Shown here in pieces: positions 44,640 through 55,009 of a stretch of 64,000 nucleotides of DNA. This DNA is from Pardosa pseudoannulata (Eukaryota; Arthropoda; Arachnida; Araneae; Lycosidae). The stretch covers positions 120,421,499-120,485,498 of the forward strand of contig CM063508.1 in the NCBI GenBank assembly GCA_032207245.1, given 5' to 3'. Positions within the stretch are counted from its first letter, which is position 1. Each line of letters begins with the position of its first letter. The position numbers and the translations under genes were made by a program. The notes under the pieces are model-generated. The model made no database searches. It was not told the origin of the DNA and worked only from the letters and a program-made list of their open reading frames with translations.

Positions 44640-46265
44640 CCTAATGGCAAAAAGGTAAATTGATACTAATAACGGTGCTGGAAAGTATCCTGATTACACC
44701 TTAGAGACTGAAACAGATACCGATTTGGATACATCTGAAGATAGCATTATATTTTGTACTGTAAAAAAGCGTGTGCAAAATTTAATTAGTGATGAAACTG
44801 CTTTTGGTCACAACGTACGAGGAAAGCTTTTATCGAAAGTGGCACACACAATCGTCGCTCGATTCATAAGACAAGAGGTTATATTAAGGAATATACATAT
44901 TGGGGAAGATATTTATGAAATATTGTACACAATCTGACTAGGACAAAATTTCAAAGATTGAATTTTAAAAATTAAAAAAAAAACAATGTATTGAATCTAG
45001 AAAACGTCTAACGCTATATAATCAAAAAAGAAAAGCTAGCTTAATAGCCATATTAGAAAAAATCTCAAGATTTTCTCAAAAAAAATCTTAAGAAAATCTT
45101 AAGTTATTTGGCCCACATCTTAAGCCTGAAATTTTAAGATTTTCTTGAGAATATAAAAGTGAAGAAAATCTTAAGAAAATAATCTGCAGAAAATCTTAAG
45201 ACTATAATCTGAAAATTTTCTCTAGATGTAGGCTTATGTGGACCAAATAACTTAAGATATTCTTAAAAATTTTTTTTTGAGAAAATTTTGAGATAATTGG
45301 ATATATTCTAATATTCTTAAGATATTCTGAAGAATTATAGAAATTAGATAAAATCAAATATTCTTAGGATATTCTGAAGAATAAAAACTTGAATTGTAGA
45401 AAAATGCTTTAAAGCATTTTAAAACTTCTTTTCAATGTGGAAATAAAGATTTCAAAACAATTTTTTCCTTGCCTTTTCCTCCCTTGCTCACAATTATCCT
45501 TTTTTTTTAAAATAAAAGTATTAGTATGAGAGCCATGTAATAAAAATATAATTTTCAATAAGTCAATAAAAATATCACTCTTGTAAAAAGCATATAGCTT
45601 TTTAGTTATAGAAAATTAACCTTATTTTCAAGCTTCTAAGAGTCCCAAAGTACCACATCCCTGTAACTAGAAAAAGAGCCACAATAGTACTGTCGGTGTA
45701 TACACATTCACAAAAAACAAGATAAGATAAAAAAAAATGTAGAATTTGAAAATTACAAAATCGAAATATATTGCATCATGTAATGCTGCCAACCGAAACT
45801 ACTAAAACACGTCCCCCACACTACATTTATCAAATGAAAGAATATACATATTGGAGAAAATATTTATGAAATATTGTACACAATCTGACTAGGACAAAAT
45901 TTCAAAGAAGGAATTTTAAAAATTAAAAAAACAATCTATTGAACCTAGAAAACGTCTAACGCTACATAATCAAAAAAGAAAAGCTAGCTTAATAGTCAAT
46001 AAAAATATCACTCTTGTAAATATATGCTTTTTAGTTATAGAAAGTTAACCTTATTTTCAAGTTTCTAAGAGTTAAAAAGTACTAGATCCCTTTAACTAGA
46101 CGAAGAACCACATTAGTACCGTCGGTGTATACACATTCACAAAACACAAGATAAGAAAAACATGAATTTGAAAATTACAAAATCGAAATATATTGCATCA
46201 CGTAATGCTGCCAACCGAAACCACTAAAACACATCCCCCACACTACATTTATCAAATGAAAGAAG
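44640..46265 (+). repeat. Direct duplication, first copy interrupted by a fold-back element
   Basis: aagaatatacatattgggga to aagctagcttaatag (44887-45047) recurs at 45838-45993. gtcaataaaaatatcactct to ttatcaaatgaaagaa (45561-45840) recurs at 45993-46262. Thus one unit is present twice, and a block of about 510 bp lies inside the first. A 70-codon frame at 44725-44937 ends in the repeated part and is not recognised. Confidence 0.85.
45055..45302. mobile_element. Fold-back (palindromic) element
   Basis: The left arm atctcaagattttctc...cttaagttatttggccca is mirrored by tggaccaaataacttaag...gagaaaattttgagat. Many copies of aaaatcttaag lie between the arms, themselves in both orientations. Total about 250 bp, no coding capacity. 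It lies inside the first copy of the 44.9-46.2 kb duplication. Confidence 0.8.
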
Positions 46266-46479
46266 AGGGGATCAGAATTTTTAAAAAGTACGAACCTCAG
46301 CAAGAAATTCCAGCAAGGGGACTTGAAGAGGCTTAGCGTGGCAGAGTAAGAAAATTTGAATTTTAACAGCACTACAAAACAGAAGGTTGAAGAGAGGGGG
46401 GGAGCATTTTTATAAATAATTCGACTTTTTATTTTATCCCCAGACTCCGCTCCTTTAATACTTCTTTGAGATATCTTAC

Positions 46480-46494
46480 CTGAGCGTGCCTCAT
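46480..46494 (-). CDS. Candidate short alternative first coding exon of Caskin (MRHAQ)
   Basis: On the minus strand ATG AGG CAC GCT CAG is followed at once by a consensus donor gtaaga. The five codons end in phase 0 and would read in frame into SAM1 at 13561. An in-frame TAA lies upstream, so ATG 46494 would be the first start in this frame. A 34-codon upstream frame (ATG at 46595) ends in a TGA that overlaps this ATG (ATGA), an arrangement seen in reinitiation control. A TATA-like sequence lies about 140 bases further up. Five codons can be open by chance, so evidence is weak and rests on the combination of promoter-like motif, donor and phase. Confidence 0.22.
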
Positions 46495-46633
46495 CTGTTT
46501 GCATTCCTCCGCATGATTCCGTAATCTGGGCACAGATTTTTGCGGCAGAGAGAGCGGTTAAGGGAGATTCCCCTGATGCCGCTCTCCCTCGCCATTTTAA
46601 TGCGGGTTGGGGGTGGCGAGTCACGTATGCGGA

Positions 46634-46643
46634 AATATATAAG
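46634..46643 (-). promoter_or_regulatory. TATA-like box upstream of the 46.5-kb donor
   Basis: The minus strand reads cttatatattt here, inside a segment richer in G+C than its neighbours. A transcript starting 25-30 bases downstream would carry the 34-codon upstream frame and then the ATG and splice donor at 46480. TATA-like strings are common by chance in AT-rich DNA, so only the context makes this worth noting. Confidence 0.25.
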
Positions 46644-47214
46644 CTTGTTAAGGAGGGAGAAGAAACACGGGGGGAAAAGGCCCAGAAAAATAAGGCATTT
46701 TAAAGGAAATATGATACGAATGTATGAAATTAAGCCACGTTTCGGATATTTGGGATTTCCACGGAGAACTGTGTCGAACTACTGAAATTCCTTTGGGGAG
46801 GGCTAAATGCATACAAATTTATAAAGTCTCAAAATATATCGAAGGAAGAGGGTAAGTGACAGAGTTCGAAGAAATAGACAAAATAAAAAAAATAAATAAA
46901 TAAATAATTAAAAAAAAATTTTTTTTTAATCACTAGGGTTTTTTGGGGTTGGTCGTGGGCTTGTTTTTTTAAAGTTCAGTATTTAATGTAGTACATTCCT
47001 AACTCTTTATTTCAAAGGCGAAATAATTTTTATAATTATTACTATCGATAAAAATATCGATACAATTTTCATTTAGGTCATCACCGCATTTCCTCGTATG
47101 CAAATGTATTTTCACACAGGGTTCCCACTCTTTTTCTAGAACAAAAATTAAGGACTTTTTAAGGACTTTCTAAGGACCAAAATAACTTTTTATAAGGACC
47201 TACTTGAAATACAC

Positions 47215-47267
<53 letters not shown>

Positions 47268-47289
47268 TATATATATATATATATATATA
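47215..47289. repeat. (CA)n(TA)n microsatellite
   Basis: About 17 CA units followed by about 20 TA units with one interruption. Confidence 0.95.
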
Positions 47290-47908
47290 ATTTTGTTTAT
47301 TATTGCGGGATATTCATGCTGAGAAAAATAAACTTGACACGAACATGAAAAAAAAATACTTCATGCATCATTATTAAAAAACTGTTTTATTTCGAGTTAA
47401 AAGCGAGATAGATTATTTAAGTGCTAGTTTTAGTAATCCAAGTGTTAAATAAATTTAAACTTATTTAGCGTTTGAATGTGAAATGAACAATCTTACAATC
47501 CAGTCACTCTTTCCTAGTCCAAATTTGTCAGCGAACGTGCCGTAAATAAAAATCACTTCGTGGTTTGTTTTAATGAACATTCTCCTGTAACAGGCTTAAC
47601 TACTTACGGTAATAAAAAGCGGCTGGAGTTTCTCCAGGCGATTTTCAGCTGCTCTTTTTTTTAAGGGATGTTAAAGCAATTGACTATTCTTATATCTTAA
47701 AATGCTTTTAATAAAAATCAATCGTCGTATTTAAAAAAAAATATTATTTAATCTTTTATTATAACCAAAACGTGAAATGTTTTCCAATATAGTTAAAATC
47801 TTAATTAAAACGCATAAAAAGCGTTAAAAAGAAATTATTTTCTGTTCTTCAACTTACGTGATTTTTCTGCATATTTTTACACGTGAAAGTATATTTTCGT
47901 TAATTAAA

Positions 47909-47916
<8 letters not shown>

Positions 47917-47961
<45 letters not shown>
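47917..47961. repeat. (TA)n microsatellite at the start of a tandem doublet
   Basis: About 22 TA units directly before the first copy of the 47.96-48.66 kb doublet. Confidence 0.95.
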
Positions 47962-47965
<4 letters not shown>

Positions 47966-48665
47966 TGTTATAATATTCCCAGACTTCTATAATGGCAAGA
48001 ACAACAAAAAGGGAAAAAACAGTTAAATACCACACATTATTTTGCTTAGCTTTTTTTTTAACTCTGTTTGAAGCACTACAGGGGATTTTTTGATGCATCC
48101 AGACTTAATTAGTCCAGGACTTAATGTTTAAAGGAGATTACAAAGGCTAGATATATATTTACATCAACAACGAGATTCGAGCCTTGAATGGCAGCGCCCG
48201 ACTTATTTGTTTATCATTTGGTAAGCCAAGTTTGTTTAAAGATAGCATTAAATTTATGCTATTCATAGGTAGAAATATTTTTTGCGAGTTAATATTGAGC
48301 TAAAAAGGAATAATATATTTTCATGTCATAATATTCTCAGACTCCTATAATAGCAAGAACAACAAAAAGGGAAAAGAAGTTATATACCACACATTCTTTT
48401 ACTTAGCTTTTTTTTAGTTCTGTTTGAAGCACTACAGTCGATTTTTTGCTGAATCCAGCTTTAATTAGTCCAAGACCTAACGTTTAGAGGAGAGTACGAA
48501 GGCTACATATATCCACATCAAAACCGAGATTCGAGCCTTGAATGGCAGCGCCCGACTTGTTTGTTTATCATCTGGTAGGCCAAGTTTGTTTAAAGAAAGC
48601 ATTAAATTTAGGCTATTCATAGGTAGAAATATTTTTCACGAGTTAATATTGAGCTAAAAAGGAAT
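47962..48665 (-). repeat. ~358-bp tandem doublet with tRNA-like segment
   Basis: ttcatgttataatattccca (47962) and ttcatgtcataatattctca (48319) begin two copies that run through gcaagaacaacaaaaaggga, gagattcgagccttgaatgg and cagcgcccgact to gagctaaaaaggaata. On the minus strand aaggctcgaatctcg resembles a B-box, so the unit may derive from a SINE. Confidence 0.88.
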
Positions 48666-48958
48666 ACTGCACGGCCGGTAACCATCTTCTAAAATAATTG
48701 CACTTTTGTGTAAGTCAATGTATGTGGTTGTGTGTGCGTGTGTAAGAGAGATGGAGAGGGAGAGAGAGAGAAAAGGAGAGAGAGCATTTTTCAAAATGAA
48801 ATTAAAATAAACATTTCAAATTAATGTCAATATACAATATACATATTTGCAATATAAGATATCACAACCACTGTATCAAAAGAAAAAAGGTAATTTTTTA
48901 CTTTTTCTGTGTATGGAAAAAAAAATTTAAACTTATAAAGTTTTTGTGAAAATAAAGG

Positions 48959-49122
48959 TTTGGAGTTGGAAGCGCTACGGTCTACTGTTTTGCTACAAGA
49001 AAACTAATGAGACAGGGACCTACTGCTTAAAGCCGATTCCGAACAGGTACAAGCATCCATGCATTAGCGAGATTCTAACCCACGGACTCCGGTAACAAAG
49101 AGCAAAGCCCTACCCATTCGAC
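48959..49122 (-). mobile_element. SINE-1 copy with ~12-bp target duplication
   Basis: Inverse copy with gctacggtctactgttttgc and aaagccgattccgaacaggt. The B-box is damaged (gcgagattctaaccc). The direct repeat gtgaaaataaag flanks it (about 48946-48957 and 49123-49134). Confidence 0.9.
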
Positions 49123-49985
49123 GTGAAAATAAAGGGTTTGTATTATTGTAATAGGTACAAAAGATAGAGTTTGATTCAATCCCCAATATGAGAGCATATA
49201 TTTTAAGAGAAAAGAAAACTATTTTACAAATATACTTGAACTCTCACCATTTCAGAATGCTTGTAACATGTACCTGAAATCTGGAACAATTCTAAGCCAA
49301 GTAAGTGTCAGTGTATTGTCCAAGATTTTATTTTTCAACCGAGTCAACGATAAAAGAATAAAATAAAAATTACAATACTAGCTGCACTATGTATGTTTCA
49401 ATATAGTGCTTGTCAGTTAAGAATTTCCATAAAACGATTCTCCATGGTTACGAACATGTTTTTGCTTAATCGAAACATTGCTGTTGCCAATATTTTCGCA
49501 GTTGATGTGTAAAAAATAGAACCATATCAATATACCCTTTCCTCAGACACAGAAAATAAATTTATAAAACTGCCAGCAAAAATTCAAAGACAAGAAAATA
49601 TCGATCAGTGAGGATAAGAATTGAAATCGACCCAAGGTAATATTATATCCTAACAGAACTTATCGCCCCATTAGCTTTTTTCTTTCACGTATGCGTGTTA
49701 ACAATAATTAGACGGCAGAAAAGAACGGCAATATTGTTTCGGGAGAAGCCTACCTCAATAGAAATTGTTTAACGAAAATTTCTGCCATTTGTACTTTTAC
49801 TTACTACTTCATTCTTAATGTACGTGTTATTACACCAGCTTTAAGTCTATTTCACACGTAACACGTTGCAGAAATTTGAAGCGTCAAATCTGTAATTAAC
49901 TGTCAGATTTTTTTTTAAAGAAATTGTCCATGAAACTTATATATTGCCTAGGTTAAAAATGTAGCTCTATCTTTTACACTCATGA
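49123..49985. other. Giant-intron segment without recognised features
   Basis: AT-rich; no exon or repeat recognised. Confidence 0.5.
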
Positions 49986-51855
49986 AGATTGGTGCTAATA
50001 TGTTTTAGAACCTTAATACTTGTCAAGAAAATAACATGGAGAAAATTAGACAATATGAAAAAATTGCAATACTTAATAATTTCATGGCATTTTCTAATTA
50101 TTTGCTTTAGTAAAAAGAAGGTGACAGCCTCATATTAATTAATGGGGACTCTCTTATTTTGATGAGAATTTAGACTTTTTAAAATGTTTTTGCTTAAAAT
50201 ATTCTTTGACTCATGTATTGTATTGTGTGTGTGGAATTTTAAGATTATATAATAATTAGAAACGCATAAAAAACCTTTTTATCATGATTATGTCTCTAAA
50301 CATTTCCCTTTAAATGTTTTGCTCACTAAGTCTTTATTATTTCATTTGCCTCAAAGTTTTAAAAACGACTCTAAAAGAAGAAAATTTCTTAGAAATACTA
50401 AAAGAAGAGGGAAGTATTTAATCATGTTACTAGATACAAATCATACAACTGATATTAAAATGTACATACCTCTACATATTGCTATTCTTAATAGTATTAA
50501 AAGAGTATCAAATATACGAATTAAAAAAGAATAGATAGTAATTCATAAAAAACAGACCTATGAGGACAAACATAAATCATGGCACAATACCTAGCAAATT
50601 AGTGCTAATAAATTTGTTTTAGAACCTTAATACTTGAAGAAAATAACATGGAGAAAATTAGACAATATGAAAAAAATGCAATACCTAAATAATTTTATGA
50701 CATTTTCTAATTATTTGCTTTAGTAAAAAGAAGGTTACAGCCTCATATTACTTAAGGGGACTCTCTCTTTTATTTTGAGGAGAATTTAGACTTTTTAAAA
50801 ATTTTTGGCTTAAAATATTCTATGACTCATCTAGTGTATTGTGTGTGTAAAATTTTAAGATTATATAATAATTAGAAACGCATAAAAAACTTTTTTATCA
50901 TGATTATGTCTCTAAACTTTTCCCTTTAAATGTTTTGTTTACAAAGTCTTTATTATTTCATTTGCCTCAAAGTTTTAAAAACGACTCTAAAAGAAGAAAA
51001 TTATTTAGAAATACTAAAAGAAGAGGGAAAGAATTAATCATGCTATTGTATACAAACCATACAACTGATATTAAAATGTACATATCACTATATATATTGC
51101 TATTCTTAACAGTATTAAAAGATTATTAATTATAGGAATTAAAAACGAAGATATAGTAATTTATAAAAAAACAGACCTATGAGGACACATAAATCATGAC
51201 ACAATACCTAGCAAGATTGGTGGTAATAACTTTGTTTTAGAACCTTACTACTTGTCAAGAAAATAACGTAGAGAAAATTAGACAATATGAAAAAAAAGGC
51301 TTAAAATATAATTTTATGACATTTTCTAATTATTTGCTTTAGTAAAAAGAAGGTGACAGCCTCATATTAATTAAGGGGACTCTTTTATTTTGAGGAGAAT
51401 TTAGACTTTAAAAATTTTTGGCTTAAAATAATCTTTAGCTCATGTAGTGTATTGTGTGTGTGAAATTTTAAGATTATGTAATAATTAGAAACGCATAAAA
51501 ACCTTTTTTTTTTATCATGATTATATCTTTAAACATTTCCCTTTAAATGTTTTGTTCACAAAGTCTTTATTTGTCTCAGTTTCATTTGTTTCCTCAGTTT
51601 ATTAAAATTTCATTTGCCCCAAAGTTTTAAAAACGACTCTAAAAGTAGAAAATTACTTAGAAATACTAAAAGAAGAGGGAAGTAGTTAATCATGTTACTA
51701 GATACAAATCATACAACTGATATTAAAATGTATATATCTCTACATATTGCTATTCTTAACATTATTAAAAGAGTATTAAATATAGGAATTAAAAACAAAG
51801 AGATAGTAATTTATAAAAAAAGACCTATGAGAAGAAATTAAGTCATGACACAATA
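49986..51855 (+). repeat. ~615-bp tandem triplet
   Basis: The landmark tttagaaccttaatacttg recurs at about 50002 and 50618 (tttagaaccttactacttg at about 51236). Units continue with gagaaaattagacaatatga, gacattttctaattatttgc, agaaggtgacagcctcatat and aaaacgactctaaaag. A common plus frame (PQSFKNDSKRRK and NTKRRGK, then DTNHTTDIKMYI) is open in units 1 and 2 (50319-50534, 50935-51129) and has a stop after RRGK in unit 3. It is probably a small fragment of a dead element. Confidence 0.93.
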
Positions 51856-53381
51856 CCTAGCTTTAAATGTAAAAAATATAGCTGGGGTATTTTTTACATA
51901 TAGCACATGGTCAAAAATACTCTCTACTTACAGGAATCACTTGTATGTGGGAACATATTAATGTAATATGCTTACATTCTAGCATATAATATGAGCCATT
52001 TTATTTGAAAGTGGTTTAAGTCCACTTTTTTACAATCAGTTAGAGAAAATAATGAATGTAATTTCTATGAACTTTTTATCTTTAAACACACTGAAAAATA
52101 TCTTGAACGTTATTAATTTAAATATATGTAGTTAATGAAATTACAAATATGCTTGCTTTAAATTCGTATAATTTTATAACTTTAAATTTATATAATTTTG
52201 CTAAGTTCTCTTTCCGCAACGACATAATATTTAGTTAAAAATTGAACTACATTATTTTAACTAATACTTAAAAAAATCACGTAATAGACTTAAATGAATT
52301 TAATATCTAAAAAACATAAAATGAATTCTTCAACATATGATAATACTTCTCATATATATATCCAAATACAAAGTCTTTAATATCTTCACATAATCTGTAA
52401 AGGACTTGCACCACTTTAAAATAAAACGGTTCATATGACAGAAACAATTAGAGATGAAACAGTAACTAAAACATTTTTTAAATGTTCCGGAAGCAATCAA
52501 AGTTTTTTTTTCATATCGTCGTAAGTGTATAATAGACGAATGTATGGTTAATTAGAAGAATGTTTTTAAGATTCAAATATTTCGGAACTTTAATCATCTC
52601 TAAACTTCCAGAGTTTAGTGACACATGTTTAATCAACTGAATTTAAATCAGAGCTATGACAATGTAACAGGTGTTGAATTAATTACTTGATATTAAGTTT
52701 ATATTAGATCAATTACAAAAAGAAAAAAATTAAGGAGACAAGGACGTTCGAAATGAGATTTGGATCAAAAATATGAAATGATTTTTTGTTCTAAAAAATC
52801 AAGTTAGGTATAAGCCTTTTATCTAAAGAGATTTTTTCGTATAAAACTATTATTTTACTGCACTAAAACTTTTTTTTTCTTTTTTTTTTTAAGGGGGGGG
52901 GGCATACACCCTTATATAAACTCTTAAAATAGTATTTTCTAAGTTGGCGATTTTTGGAATGAATTAGAGATTTTGAAATGTTCGAGGTGAATTACTTTTA
53001 TGTATTTTCGTACATAAATTTTAGAGATTTTGTTTTAATGTGTTTGTCATTAAACAGGGTAAGCTTTTGAAAATCGCAAAGTATTCTCTCGAATTATAGA
53101 GGATTTAATATAGATGGCAGTTGCTAAAATATTAGATAATTATATAAATTGTATTAAGCGTAAGAAACTATCGGTACTCAGTTTTGTTTCTATAAAAATT
53201 CTAAAGATAAAATAAAAAGATAATAGCAACTGGTTAATATGCTGAACAATAGAAAATAATTGTTACAACACGGACAACTCGATTTTTATCAAATTCTCTT
53301 GGATTTTAATGAAAAATTCTTTTCTAAAAGACTTTTATGTCATATGTTTCACGTAACAATATTATATATTCTAATTATAAG

Positions 53382-53477
53382 TATATCGTTAAAAATTTAA
53401 AATTAATAAATTAAAATTCAATGGCATAACTTTAAGTTATTTAATTTTAATTTTTTAAATTTTCAATTTTTAACGAT
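53382..53477. other. AT-rich fold-back palindrome
   Basis: tatatcgttaaaaatttaaa at the left is mirrored by aaattttcaatttttaacga and tatat at the right. Small mismatches occur towards the centre. It looks like a tiny fold-back element. Confidence 0.75.
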
Positions 53478-53566
53478 ATATTTACTTGGCATTTTTAAGT
53501 ACTTTTCATACATATCAAACTAAACAAATCAAATCAAAACCAAATCATCCTCAATCAAAATCAAAG

Positions 53567-53600
53567 TGTACACGTTATATTGTACGTGTACACTTTGTTA
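53567..53600. other. Perfect 13-bp hairpin aaagtgtacacgt
   Basis: aaagtgtacacgt, loop tatattgt, acgtgtacacttt. The arms themselves contain the near-palindrome gtgtacac. Confidence 0.85.
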
Positions 53601-54410
53601 TATTTCTCTATTACAAAAAATCTTTATTACAGAATAAAATTTTATGATTCTTTAAAATTTTTTAGACAGATGCAATACGAAAACATAAATTTCCTTGAAT
53701 TATAAAATAATTTATGAATTGAACGTAGGATAATTAAAAAAAAACACCAAGCAGAAGGAACATAAAACAGAGAATTAAATTAAATTTATGTACTAAAGAT
53801 AAATACAAAACTGATGCGACACTCATGCAAAAAGAAAGGAGTAATAAAAATTAGATAAATGTTTTAAGACTAAGAATCAATAGACGAAAGCATTTTCTTC
53901 CAAACAGAGAGCAGTCGATGAGAGAACACGGTTTGGGGTTATAGTTTGAAACAATAATCCCTTTAATAATTTATTCAGAATAATTTACACTCAGATTGCC
54001 TGAGAGTTATTACTTTTAAGGTATTGCTAAAAATATTGTAGCTTCAAACAAAATAAAGGAAATGTATCTCTATATTTTTATATTCTATACATTTTATACA
54101 AACTACTGCATACACATATCTGTAATTTTGTCTATAATGAGTTATTCTATATTTTAGATTCAACCATAAATTAAAAGCATATTCAAACATCAATACATTT
54201 AATGCATTTTATAATCCCATTCACTATATTTACTAAAACCTTTAGATTTAATTTTTTAATACAAATTTTTTTGTGAAAAAAAAAAGTTTTGAGAAGAACT
54301 TTAAAGATAAATGGTTAAGTGAATTTTAGCTTGGACATTTTTAGAGTAAAATTCTGCTTTAATTGAAATCTTTAAAAATTCTTTCTGAAGCAAATTTATA
54401 ATACTTTAAG

Positions 54411-54670
54411 GTATCTATAGTAAAATTTAAAAAATAATGAATGCTCAATGAATTTTTTTCTCTTTAAAGTGAGTGTTTTTTTTACGATGGGAGAAATAAG
54501 CAGCTATCAGTGTGCAATCAGGAGAATACTATACAGGAGTTTACTATAGAAGGTATCTATAGTAAAATTTAAAAAATAATGAATGCCCAGTGAATTTTTT
54601 TTTTCTCTATAAAGTGAGTGTTTTTTTTACGATGGGAGAAATAAGCAGTTATCAGTGTGCAATCAGGGGA
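54411..54670 (+). repeat. ~141-bp tandem doublet
   Basis: ggtatctatagtaaaattta at 54411 and 54552, each followed by aaaaataatgaatgc, aagtgagtgttttttttac and gatgggagaaataagcag. Nearly identical. Confidence 0.92.
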
Positions 54671-54915
54671 AATTTACTAATAAAACATTCTGTTATAAAA
54701 ATCCTTTGAAACATTTTTTAGTGATGAGCAAATTGAGAGTATACACATATTATTAAGAAATAAGCTTCTATAGTAATAAAATATTGGGGAAAATGGTCCT
54801 AATATAGCATGCCATAAATTAAATATAATTTTAAACTAAAGAAAATTGAAATATCAAATACGAAAGAGCAATATAAATACAGTCATGCGGATGTAATATT
54901 TTTACAAGGACTTAC

Positions 54916-55008
54916 ACGTCTGACGGGGGGCTTAGTCGCAGCAGGGGACGGTCCAAACGGACCCCCGAGGTACCCAGCACCGAACTCTTCTCTATTGGAA
55001 GGATACAT
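54916..55008 (-). CDS. Candidate alternative 5' coding exon of Caskin
   Basis: In a G+C-rich island, a minus-strand frame of 31 codons starts at ATG 55008-55006 (in-frame stop shortly upstream). It reads MYPSNREEFGAGYLGGPFG and then a short PSPAATKPPVRR tail, and ends at a consensus donor gtaagt (54910-54915). It leaves in phase 0, which is what the SAM1 exon at 13561 needs, joining VRR to DVEVL. Alternatively it could be an internal exon 54916-54991, because ttccaatag just above 54991 is a fair acceptor. Gly/Pro/Ala composition unlike the surrounding AT-rich DNA supports coding. The implied intron is about 41 kb. No homology is recognised, so this stays a hypothesis. Confidence 0.42.
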
Positions 55009-55009
55009 A

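Larger units (their letters stand above)
46266..46800. other. G+C-elevated island, possible promoter region
   Basis: Contains ccgctctccctcgccatttt, gggttgggggtggcgag and the candidate TATA box and donor described separately. A 149-codon minus-strand frame (46175-46624) covers it and enters the neighbouring repeat, so it is unlikely to be one protein. Confidence 0.35.
51856..54405. other. Giant-intron segment; two fold-back structures only
   Basis: AT-rich with no exon recognised. Contains a ~95-bp imperfect palindrome (53382-53477) and a perfect 13-bp hairpin (53567-53600), listed separately. Confidence 0.5.

Noticed and set aside
46175..46624. 149-codon minus-strand frame as a gene
   Set aside because: It crosses from a unique G+C-richer island into a repeated AT-rich block, and a consensus splice donor lies inside it.
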